A stretch of 64,000 nucleotides of DNA, from NCBI RefSeq assembly GCF_027938815.1, contig NZ_CP115913.1, positions 1,894,001-1,958,000 of the forward strand, in the 5' to 3' direction. This document shows positions 51,170 through 58,863 of the stretch, piece by piece. The notes beneath the pieces are model-generated. The model was not told the origin of the DNA and made no database searches. It saw only the letters and a list, made by a program, of their open reading frames with translations. The position numbers and the translations under genes were made by a program. The DNA comes from Oceanirhabdus sp. W0125-5. GTDB taxonomy: Bacteria > Bacillota > Clostridia > Clostridiales > Clostridiaceae. Position 1 is the first letter of the stretch, and each line of letters opens with the position of its first letter.

Positions 51170-51241
51170 GTGTTAATGGGTATTTGTAGAACAAAAGGAA
51201 ATAGTGATTTTAAGGTGAAGAGTTCGAATGAGTATGGATAG
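51170..51241 (+). CDS. 23-residue peptide closing cassette B
   Basis: GTG start after AAAGGAG; the product is MLMGICRTKGNSDFKVKSSN plus EYG, a near-copy of the peptide at 50269 and 901 bases after it. The last 15 residues are identical in both. Confidence 0.45.
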   Translation: MLMGICRTKGNSDFKVKSSNEYG

Positions 51242-51280
51242 CTATAGAGATTCTAAGTATTTTATAGAGGGGTGTATTGT

Positions 51281-51412
51281 ATGTTTAAAAAAGATATTTT
51301 AATTGAAAAAAATGATTTTATTGGTTTATGTGGAATAAAAATTAGAAATAAAGAAACAGAAATAGTAGATAAAAAGATTAATAGAAAAATTGTTGGTGCG
51401 CAGTTAATTTAA
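51281..51412 (+). CDS. 43-residue protein at the end of the array
   Basis: The product MFKKDILIEKNDFIGLCGIK...KINRKIVGAQLI is a distant relative of the array members in its first 20 residues. AGAGGGG precedes it. It is the last small gene before the terminator. Confidence 0.5.
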   Translation: MFKKDILIEKNDFIGLCGIKIRNKETEIVDKKINRKIVGAQLI

Positions 51413-51445
51413 TATATAGAAAGATTTTTAAATTGAATAATATAA

Positions 51446-51483
51446 AAAAACAAGGACAAGTAATTATAATTGTCCTTGTTTTT
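51446..51483 (+). terminator. Rho-independent terminator
   Basis: AAAAACAAGGACAA (51446-51459) pairs with TTGTCCTTGTTTTT (51470-51483), followed by more T. It ends the small-gene array. Confidence 0.9.
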
Positions 51484-51619
51484 TTATAATTTAAGAGAAT
51501 AGAAATTTGTACAATGTAACTTAAATGTAACTATATGTAAAAAGTAACTGTATATAATTAAAAGTGGTTATTAGATTATTTTGTTGTATGAAAAACAATA
51601 TAGAAAGGTAAGGGTTCAT

Positions 51620-52993
51620 ATGAAGAGGATTAAAAGAATTATTGCTACATGTAGTGTTTTTTTAGCTGCATCCCTAAGTTTAATAAGTTGTGATTCAAAA
51701 GCAAATGATGAAATAAATGAATTAAAGAATAAGATATCTAAAATGCAGAGTGAAATTGAAGAGAAAAAAGAAGCGCTAGAAGAATCAAATGGGAAATTTT
51801 ATGAACAGAAGAAAGAAATTATAAAGTTAAAGATAGAAAATGAAAAATTATTGAATGATAATTTAAAAAAGAAGGATGCTGAAAAGTTAGAGTATGATTA
51901 TTTTAAACAGTATTATCAACATTATTTAGAGCAGAATAGTAACCTTAAAACTAAATTAAGACATCAAACAAGTATTATTGCAGTTTTAAAAGATGGAATG
52001 AATAGTGAGAGTATTGATTTTATGCCATTATATAATGTTGATGGAAATTCAATGGTAAAATATGTCTCATCATACTGTGTTATGAGTAAAGAGTTAGAAT
52101 TAGAGGAGAAACTGCAAGAACTAGCTCATAATTTATCATTGTATATTTTTGAGGGACTACCTATAAGTGTTAAAGAAATTAAAAATGAAGGAAATAAAAA
52201 AATTGCATATATTGATTTAAAAGAAAAGCATGAAAAAATAGGAAACCACTACCCAATACCATCTTGGGCAAGTAATAAGTTCCAGGGAACATCTGGAGGG
52301 GAGGCAACTATAACAAGACTAGTATCAGCTTTTCTGCAACCTGATTATGAGGGGGAATGGATAGATGGAGTTAAATTTCTATATGAAGGTAAAGATGTAT
52401 GTTTTCAACATGTTCAAGGATTAGAAGAAACAATATATAGAGAAGTTGAAGATAGAAAAGAGGTAAGTATATTAGAGTATTTTCCAACTGAAAAAATTAA
52501 AAGAAAATACACTGGTGGTTTTGAAAATGGAGGGTACACTGAAGTTATTAAAGATAGATTTGAGAATAAAATACTTGTAGAACATAGTGATACTGCAATT
52601 AAAAGTGGAATTGTTTATGAAATTGGAGAGGATTATGTTAGGCGAATATATGCTTCAGGAGAGGGGTACGATGAAAATAAAAATTATTTTAAAGAAGAAC
52701 CTAATTCAAACTATACAGTATTAAAAGGGCCAGTTAAGTTAGGACAATCATGGGAAAATAACTATTCACTATCTATTATTACAGGAATAGATAAAGGGAT
52801 GTATACGAGGATAGGATATGTTAATGCACTAGAGGTAACCACTATATTTAAAGGTGGAGTAGTTAGAGATTATTATGTAAAAGGAATAGGATTTATAAAA
52901 GAAGAGTATGATGCAGCGGAAAATGACATGTATATGTTGTATGCTTCAGAATTGGAAGAATATGAATTATTGGAAAAGAAAGATGATAATTAA
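51620..52993 (+). CDS. Lipoprotein with coiled coil and GerMN-like domain
   Basis: The 457-residue protein has a lipobox (LSLISC near residue 24) and a coiled coil at about 30-85 (INELKNKISKMQSEIEEKKEALEES). A region at about 155-255 has the GerMN-like pattern (KIAYIDLKEKHEKIG, GEATITRLVSAFLQPDYEGEWIDGVKFLYEG). The last 170 residues are beta-rich (YFPTEKIKRKYTGGFENGGY, LKGPVKLGQSWENNY), as in many Clostridia/Bacilli lipoproteins. It sits on the outer membrane face. ATG at 51620 is used; the TTG at 51581 would spoil the signal peptide. The SHOCT protein follows 17 bases later. Confidence 0.75.
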   Translation: MKRIKRIIATCSVFLAASLSLISCDSKANDEINELKNKISKMQSEIEEKKEALEESNGKFYEQKKEIIKLKIENEKLLNDNLKKKDAEKLEYDYFKQYYQHYLEQNSNLKTKLRHQTSIIAVLKDGMNSESIDFMPLYNVDGNSMVKYVSSYCVMSKELELEEKLQELAHNLSLYIFEGLPISVKEIKNEGNKKIAYIDLKEKHEKIGNHYPIPSWASNKFQGTSGGEATITRLVSAFLQPDYEGEWIDGVKFLYEGKDVCFQHVQGLEETIYREVEDRKEVSILEYFPTEKIKRKYTGGFENGGYTEVIKDRFENKILVEHSDTAIKSGIVYEIGEDYVRRIYASGEGYDENKNYFKEEPNSNYTVLKGPVKLGQSWENNYSLSIITGIDKGMYTRIGYVNALEVTTIFKGGVVRDYYVKGIGFIKEEYDAAENDMYMLYASELEEYELLEKKDDN

Positions 52994-53010
52994 TAAAAGG
53001 GGTTGAGGTT

Positions 53011-53454
53011 TTGATAGTATTTATTTTTATATTAAGTATGATAATCTCATTTGTTCTATTTAAGTTTTTAGTAGCATTCGGTTCAGTTTATGATACACAA
53101 GGATATATTGGGGTTTCAACAATGATAATTATTTCAACAATAGTTACATGTTCAATATATATTGTTTCGAAAATAAAAGAAAATTTTGATACTGAAGAAA
53201 ACAATCAGAAATCCACAGATAATATTGTAGATCAGTTAATTCAATTAAGAGATGATGGTATTTTAAATGATAATGAACTTGAATTGAAGATATCTCAGTA
53301 CAAAGAATATGAAAAGATTGAGAGAAAAAAGAATAAATTCAAAAAGAAAAGTGAGTTTTTATTATCTATAAAAGAAAAAGGTATTCTGTCTGAAGATGAA
53401 TACAATAATAAACTTGATTCATTAAAGAAGTTATATGATGAAAGTAAAGAGTAA
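53011..53454 (+). CDS. Membrane protein with SHOCT-like motifs
   Basis: The 147-residue protein starts at TTG after AAAAGGGG. It has two membrane segments (residues about 1-22 and 30-52), then two copies of a short helical pair, VDQLIQLRDDGILNDNELELKIS and SEFLLSIKEKGILSEDEYNNKLDSL, both matching the SHOCT pattern (short C-terminal domain thought to mediate oligomer contacts). Probably co-transcribed with the lipoprotein gene upstream. Function unknown. Confidence 0.65.
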   Translation: MIVFIFILSMIISFVLFKFLVAFGSVYDTQGYIGVSTMIIISTIVTCSIYIVSKIKENFDTEENNQKSTDNIVDQLIQLRDDGILNDNELELKISQYKEYEKIERKKNKFKKKSEFLLSIKEKGILSEDEYNNKLDSLKKLYDESKE

Positions 53455-53457
53455 CGT

Positions 53458-53484
53458 AAAACACTACTGAGAGTAGTGTTTTTG
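53458..53484 (+). terminator. Rho-independent terminator
   Basis: AAACACTAC pairs with GTAGTGTTT around a short loop, followed by T, directly after the SHOCT gene stop. Confidence 0.8.
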
Positions 53485-53619
53485 TTGTTGTAGTAATTTT
53501 AAACATGAATAATTGGAATATTGTGCAAATTCCGTGGCATATATGGTAAATACTTGATGAGTTTTTCCGTATATAATGTAGTTAAGTTGCTGGAATAAAA
53601 ATTAAATATTGGAGGTTTT

Positions 53620-54537
53620 ATGAAAGAGCCGATTTTAGTTGTAATGGCCGCAGGTATCGGTAGTAGATACGGTGGATTAAAACAGACAGATCCAGTAGGA
53701 GCAAATGGTGAATTAATAATTGATTATTCAGTATATGATGCTGTAAAGGCTGGATTTAAGAAAGTAGTTTTTATTATTAATCATATAATCGAACAGGATT
53801 TTAAAGAAACAATAGGTAATAGGTTAGAAGCATTTATTAATGTAGAATACGCATTTCAAGAATTGTATGACTTACCAGATGGAATTTCAATACCAGCAGA
53901 TAGAAGAAAACCTTGGGGTACTGCTCATGCGATTTATGCGGCAAGAAATATTATAGATGCTCCTTTTGCAGTTATAAATGCAGATGATTACTATGGTAAA
54001 GATGCATTTATAAAAATCTATAACTTTCTCAGTAAGGAAAGGTTAGGTGAATATGACTATGCAATGGTTGTGTACAAGCTAATCAATACCGTTACAGAGA
54101 ATGGTTATGTATCAAGAGGAGTATGTTCAGTAGATGATAAGAGTAATTTAGTTAATATAGTTGAAAGAACTCATATTGAAAAAAGAGGATCTAAGATTGA
54201 ATTTCTTGACAAAGAGAATAATTGGAATCAATTAGATGAAAACAGTGTGGTTTCAATGAACATGTGGGGATTCAATATATCTCTGATTGAAGAAATATCA
54301 AATTTAATAGAAGAATTTTTAACAGAGGCAATTAAAGAAAATCCTTTGAAATGTGAATTTTTCTTGCCGTATGTAGTTGATAAAATCATTAAGAATAATA
54401 AAGGGATAGTTAAAGTGCTTCAAACTCATGAGAAATGGTATGGTGTAACTTACAGCGAAGATAAACTTAAAGTTATGGAGGCTATTTCAAAAATGATACT
54501 TGAAGGGAAGTATCCTAATAAACTATGGGAGGTATAA
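53620..54537 (+). CDS. Sugar-1-phosphate nucleotidyltransferase
   Basis: The 305-residue protein begins with the nucleotidyltransferase signature VVMAAGIGSRYGGLKQTDPVGANGELIIDYSVYDA and has the catalytic-strand INADDYYG near 128. It joins a sugar-1-phosphate to a nucleotide. Coupled by 3 bases to the NahK-like kinase gene, it likely converts the kinase product (HexNAc-1-P) into UDP-HexNAc. A TATAAT at 53572-53577 may be its -10. First gene of an amino-sugar operon. Confidence 0.82.
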   Translation: MKEPILVVMAAGIGSRYGGLKQTDPVGANGELIIDYSVYDAVKAGFKKVVFIINHIIEQDFKETIGNRLEAFINVEYAFQELYDLPDGISIPADRRKPWGTAHAIYAARNIIDAPFAVINADDYYGKDAFIKIYNFLSKERLGEYDYAMVVYKLINTVTENGYVSRGVCSVDDKSNLVNIVERTHIEKRGSKIEFLDKENNWNQLDENSVVSMNMWGFNISLIEEISNLIEEFLTEAIKENPLKCEFFLPYVVDKIIKNNKGIVKVLQTHEKWYGVTYSEDKLKVMEAISKMILEGKYPNKLWEV

Positions 54538-54540
54538 GTA

Positions 54541-55647
54541 ATGACAAACACAATAGAACTAGAGAAAATATGCTCTCAATTTAATTTCAAAGGTGCGTTT
54601 AAAGAAGGAGTTTCATATGGTGAAGGTCATATTAATGATACATATAAGTTGACCTTTGAAGAAAATGAAGAAGAAACTGTTCACTATATTTTGCAGAGGA
54701 TAAACCACTTGGTTTTTAAAGAAACTAAATTATTAATGATGAACTTAGAGAATGTTACCTTATATTTAAGGGATATGATAAAAGAAGAAGAGGGGGATGA
54801 TGATTATCAAGTTCTCGAACTTATCAGAACTGTTGATAATAAATCCTTCTACAAAGATGAAGGTGGTTCTTGGTGGAGAGCATATGTATTTATTGAAGAT
54901 GCTACAGGGTATACCTTTGCAGAGGATATTAACATGCTCTACAATGCAGGAAAAGCTTTTGGTAAATTTCAAAAAATGCTTAAAGATTATCCTGTTAAAA
55001 GTCTACATGAGACAATTGTAGGATTTCATCACACTCCTAAACGTTTTAAAAGGTTCATGGAAGTTTTAAAAGAGGATCCTTATAATAGAAGTCAATTTTG
55101 TCAAAAAGAAATACAATTTGTTATGGAGCATGAACCTATTACAAATATAATTCTTTCAGCATTGGAAAATCAGGAAATACCATATAGAGTAACACACAAT
55201 GATACAAAACTTAATAATGTTTTACTAGATAATGCAACAGGAAAAGGGAAATGTGTTATAGATCTTGATACTGTTATGCCAGGGAGTACATTATATGATT
55301 TTGGGGATGCTATTCGATCATGCTCAAGTACTGTTGCTGAAGATGAGGAAAATCTTGAGCTCCTAAAGATGGATTTTAAGAGATTTGAAGCTTATACCAA
55401 AGGTTTTTTAGAGATGTTGAAAGGTGATTTAACTAAAAAAGAAATCCAACTGCTACCTCAATCAGCAATAATTATGACTCTTGAGTGTGGTATGAGATTC
55501 TTGACAGATTATCTTGAAGGGGATAAATACTTCAAAGTTCATAAAGAGAAGCATAACTTAATAAGGGCAAAAAATCAGTTTAAGTTTGTAAAAGAAATGG
55601 AAATTAATTTTGAAAAAATGGTGGATATTGTTAACTCATTCTGTTAA
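54541..55647 (+). CDS. N-acetylhexosamine 1-kinase-like phosphotransferase (NahK-like)
   Basis: The 368-residue protein belongs to the aminoglycoside-phosphotransferase fold: YGEGHINDTYKLTF at the start, VHYILQRINHLVFK, the catalytic loop RVTHNDTKLNNVLLD and the metal site CVIDLDTVMPGSTLYDFGDAIR. This exact DTKLNNVL/IDLDTVMPG form is that of NahK, which phosphorylates GlcNAc and GalNAc at the anomeric carbon. It follows the nucleotidyltransferase by 3 bases. The usual partner, a GH112 phosphorylase, is not in the window. Confidence 0.85.
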   Translation: MTNTIELEKICSQFNFKGAFKEGVSYGEGHINDTYKLTFEENEEETVHYILQRINHLVFKETKLLMMNLENVTLYLRDMIKEEEGDDDYQVLELIRTVDNKSFYKDEGGSWWRAYVFIEDATGYTFAEDINMLYNAGKAFGKFQKMLKDYPVKSLHETIVGFHHTPKRFKRFMEVLKEDPYNRSQFCQKEIQFVMEHEPITNIILSALENQEIPYRVTHNDTKLNNVLLDNATGKGKCVIDLDTVMPGSTLYDFGDAIRSCSSTVAEDEENLELLKMDFKRFEAYTKGFLEMLKGDLTKKEIQLLPQSAIIMTLECGMRFLTDYLEGDKYFKVHKEKHNLIRAKNQFKFVKEMEINFEKMVDIVNSFC

Positions 55648-55685
55648 CAGTTATTTATAAATTAAATATTTTCAGGGGGGCTATT

Positions 55686-56975
55686 ATGAAAAAAATTAAA
55701 TTTTCTATTGTATTACTAATTATTCTTAGTATATTCATGAGTGCATGCGGCTCAAAGAAAACAGATAATCAACAAAGCGGAAGTGATTCAAAGCTTTCTG
55801 GGGAACTGGTTTATTGGTCAATGTGGAATTCAACTGAACCTCAAGCTCAGGCATTAAAAGAAGCAATAGATGATTTCATGAAGATTCATCCAAAGGTAAA
55901 GATCAAGGTTAATTGGAACGGGCGTGAAATACGTAAAACACTTCAACCAGCACTTGATAATGGTCAGGTTATAGATATATGGGACGAAGATCTAGAGCGT
56001 GTAACGAAGAACTGGGGTAGTTACGCATTAAATCTTGATGAGTATATTAAAAAAGAATATCCTGGTACTAACAGTAAACCTTATGAAGAGGTGGTAATGG
56101 GGAACCTATTGGAATTAGCGAGATACTTCTCTGATGATAATAGTGTGTATGCAGTTCCATACCAACCATTTGTATTTGCAGTTATGTATAATAAAGAACA
56201 CTTTGAGAAAGCTGGTATTGAAGCAGCACCAACAACTTGGGAAGAATTATTAGATGCATGTGCAAAACTTAAAAGTGCAGGATATGTTCCTTTAACAACA
56301 GATGATGCTTATATAGATACGTTATTAGGATATCACCTTGCTAGACTTAAAGGTTCTGCTTGGGTAGAAGAATTAGTTAAAGATAAATCTAATAAAATGT
56401 GGGATGATCCAGCTGTTATGCAAGCAGCTAAAGATTTCCAAGAGCTAGCTGATAAAGGATATTTAAGCGAGACTGTTGGAGCAAATAAGTGGCCAGCAGG
56501 ACAACAAGACGTTGCTGCAGGAACTGTATCAATGTATCTTAATGGTACATGGCTAGTAAATGAAATCATGGGTTCAACTGGGCCAGATTTTAAATGGGGT
56601 ACTTTCTCATATCCAGCTATTGAAGGTGGAGTTGATGGTATAAGTGCTGCTAACTATGGTTCACAAGCATTCCAAATAAACAAGAATTGTGAACACAAAG
56701 ATGTTGCTTTTGAATTACTTGTGCATTTAACTACTGGTAAATGGGATAGCACTATTGCAGAAAAATCATTTGGTGTTCCAGTAAGTGGTGAAGCTAAGTG
56801 GCCAACACAACTACTGGAAGCTAAGTCAGTTTTTGAACAATTAGATACAGTTTATCCATGGGCTGCAGGCATTCAAGCAGATACAGATAAACTTCCTGTT
56901 ATTGCAGAAGCATTCACTAAATTGTTATCTGGACAGATTACAGCAGAAGAATTCATAAATGCAATGAAGAAGTAA
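55686..56975 (+). CDS. Sugar ABC transporter substrate-binding lipoprotein
   Basis: The 429-residue lipoprotein (FMSACG lipobox near residue 20) has the family 1 solute-binding pattern: LVYWSMWNSTEPQAQALKEAIDDFMKIHP, YAVPYQPFVFAVMYNKEHFEKAGI, and GTVSMYLNGTWLVNEI. It captures an oligosaccharide for the two permeases that follow. With the NahK-like kinase next to it the ligand may be an N-acetylhexosamine-containing glycan. The RBS is GGGGGG(C), strong. Confidence 0.9.
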   Translation: MKKIKFSIVLLIILSIFMSACGSKKTDNQQSGSDSKLSGELVYWSMWNSTEPQAQALKEAIDDFMKIHPKVKIKVNWNGREIRKTLQPALDNGQVIDIWDEDLERVTKNWGSYALNLDEYIKKEYPGTNSKPYEEVVMGNLLELARYFSDDNSVYAVPYQPFVFAVMYNKEHFEKAGIEAAPTTWEELLDACAKLKSAGYVPLTTDDAYIDTLLGYHLARLKGSAWVEELVKDKSNKMWDDPAVMQAAKDFQELADKGYLSETVGANKWPAGQQDVAAGTVSMYLNGTWLVNEIMGSTGPDFKWGTFSYPAIEGGVDGISAANYGSQAFQINKNCEHKDVAFELLVHLTTGKWDSTIAEKSFGVPVSGEAKWPTQLLEAKSVFEQLDTVYPWAAGIQADTDKLPVIAEAFTKLLSGQITAEEFINAMKK

Positions 56976-56987
56976 ATAAATATGTTG

Positions 56988-57029
56988 ATCGTCATACATG
57001 TATAGGTTAATAGCTGCATGTATGACGAT
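56988..57029 (+). promoter_or_regulatory. Intercistronic hairpin between binding protein and permease genes
   Basis: ATCGTCATACATG (56988-57000) is perfectly complementary to CATGTATGACGAT (57017-57029), followed by TGTTTT. It may act as a partial terminator or protect the upstream mRNA, giving more binding protein than permease, as in other sugar ABC operons. Confidence 0.7.
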
Positions 57030-57047
57030 TGTTTTAAGGAGAATGAC

Positions 57048-57953
57048 ATGAAAAAAAATAAATCGATGATTATTGTATTTCTCACACCAGCAATATTATC
57101 ATATATTATTATTTTTCTATATCCATCCATAAGAACAGCAATAATGAGTTTTTACCATGTGGAAAATATAACTGACTCAATAAGTAAATGGAAGTTTGTA
57201 GGCTACGATAACTATTTATTTCTTAAGAATAGTAGTTTGTTTATACAATCAATGAAAAATCTTGTTAATATTTGGTTTTGGGGTGGAATCATAGTATTTG
57301 TTCTTGCAATAACTTTTGCAGTTATTCTGACATCAGGTGTAAAAGGTAAATCTTTTTATAGAGCTATAATTTACTTGCCAAATGTTGTATCAGCAGTAGC
57401 AATGGGAACAATGTGGATGCAGTATGTTTATAGTTCTAGATATGGTTTATTAAAAAATGTGTTTGAAACGATTGGAATGAAAAAGGCTGCATCAATTCAG
57501 TGGACTAGCCCAGATATGATTTTTATTAGTTTACTTATTGCATATTGTTTTGGAATGGTAGGGTATTATATGTTGATTTTTATGGCTGCAATCGAACGTA
57601 TCCCTCAAGATTTTTATGAAGCAGCGACCTTAGCTGGTGCAAATGGATTTCAAAAATTTCGTCACATAACACTACCCTTGCTAAAAGATGTTTTTAGAAC
57701 AAATATTGTCCTATGGACAATTACTTCAGTAGCTTTCTTCATATGGTCACAAGTATTCTCACCATTAAATCCTGAACCAGGTACAGTAGCACCGATGGTA
57801 TATATGTATCAAATGGTATTTGGTAACAATATGGTTGTAACGGACCGTAATGTAGGGGCTGGTGCAGCAGTGGGTATAGTTTTAACACTTATAGTAGTTA
57901 TTATGTTCGTGGTAACATCAAAATTGTTTAAAGAAGAAAAATATGAATATTAA
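57048..57953 (+). CDS. Sugar ABC transporter permease, MalF/UgpA-like
   Basis: This 301-residue protein has about six membrane segments (IIVFLTPAILSYIIIFLYP first) and the EAA loop EAATLAGANGFQKFRHITLPLL that docks the ATPase. ATG at 57048 with AAGGAG at 57036-57041 is the start; the ATG at 57018 lies inside the intercistronic hairpin. It pairs with the next permease. No ATPase gene is in the operon; a shared MsmX-type ATPase is usual for such importers in Firmicutes. Confidence 0.9.
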   Translation: MKKNKSMIIVFLTPAILSYIIIFLYPSIRTAIMSFYHVENITDSISKWKFVGYDNYLFLKNSSLFIQSMKNLVNIWFWGGIIVFVLAITFAVILTSGVKGKSFYRAIIYLPNVVSAVAMGTMWMQYVYSSRYGLLKNVFETIGMKKAASIQWTSPDMIFISLLIAYCFGMVGYYMLIFMAAIERIPQDFYEAATLAGANGFQKFRHITLPLLKDVFRTNIVLWTITSVAFFIWSQVFSPLNPEPGTVAPMVYMYQMVFGNNMVVTDRNVGAGAAVGIVLTLIVVIMFVVTSKLFKEEKYEY

Positions 57954-57965
57954 GGAGGTAATCAT

Positions 57966-58817
57966 ATGAATAGAAAATTCAAATCTAAACTCAAACGAAA
58001 TTCTTCTTTGATTCCAGGATATGCTATGTTAAACCTTTGGGTACTATTTACATTTTTCATAATCGGTTGGATCATTGTTGCCTCCTTTTCTACAACACCA
58101 GGAATTTTTAATGGGAAAGTTTTAAGCTCAGGGTTTCATCCAGGTAATTATATTAAGGCTTTATTTACACATAATGTTGCAACATATTTTATGAACTCTC
58201 TTATTTACACTTTTTCAGCCTGTGTTGGGGTAATACTACTAGCTGCTCCAGCAGCGTATGTTTTAGCTAGATTTAAATTTCCATGTAATAAAATAATTCA
58301 AAGTTTATTTGTATCTGCTTTAGGGATACCGCAGATTATGATCATTTTACCTTTATTTGCTCTAGTAACTAAGCTTTCACTAGCAAACTCAAGGGTTTTA
58401 CTGATAATCCTATATATATGTATTAATGTACCTTTTACTTTGTTTTTTTTGATTACATTTTTTAAGACAATACCAACCACTTATGAGGAAGCTGCATCCA
58501 TTGACGGATGTTCCCCTATGAGAACTTTCTGGGTAATTATTTTACCTTTAACTCAACCTGCAATTATAACAGTAACTATATTTAACTTCATTACTATATG
58601 GAATGAGTATTTTATGGCTCTTATATTCGCTAACCAGTCTGAATTAAGACCAGTTGCTGTTGGGTTATACTCAATGATACAATCAATGCGATACATTGGA
58701 GATTGGGCAGGTATGTTTGCAGCAGTTGTAATTGTATTTTTGCCTACATTTATACTTTATATATTCTTATCAGAAAAAATTATTGCTGGTGTAACTGGTG
58801 GTGGATTGAAAGGGTAA
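57966..58817 (+). CDS. Sugar ABC transporter permease, MalG-like
   Basis: The 283-residue protein has six membrane segments and the EAA loop EEAASIDGCSPMRTFWVIILPLTQPAI. It starts 12 bases after the first permease, with AAGGAGG. Together they form the membrane channel of the carbohydrate importer. Confidence 0.92.
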   Translation: MNRKFKSKLKRNSSLIPGYAMLNLWVLFTFFIIGWIIVASFSTTPGIFNGKVLSSGFHPGNYIKALFTHNVATYFMNSLIYTFSACVGVILLAAPAAYVLARFKFPCNKIIQSLFVSALGIPQIMIILPLFALVTKLSLANSRVLLIILYICINVPFTLFFLITFFKTIPTTYEEAASIDGCSPMRTFWVIILPLTQPAIITVTIFNFITIWNEYFMALIFANQSELRPVAVGLYSMIQSMRYIGDWAGMFAAVVIVFLPTFILYIFLSEKIIAGVTGGGLKG

Positions 58818-58863
58818 ATACTTGTGTACTTACATTGAAAATTTAAAGAATAGAGGTGAGAAT

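Larger units (their letters stand above)
49466..51241 (+). repeat. 901-bp tandem duplication of a five-gene micro-cassette
   Basis: Units within a cassette repeat every 153-154 bases. The whole cassette (five paralogues plus the 23-residue ORF) is duplicated with offsets of 901, 901, 902, 902, 901 and 901 bases between matching starts. Nested periods show first local duplication, then block duplication. Confidence 0.85.
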
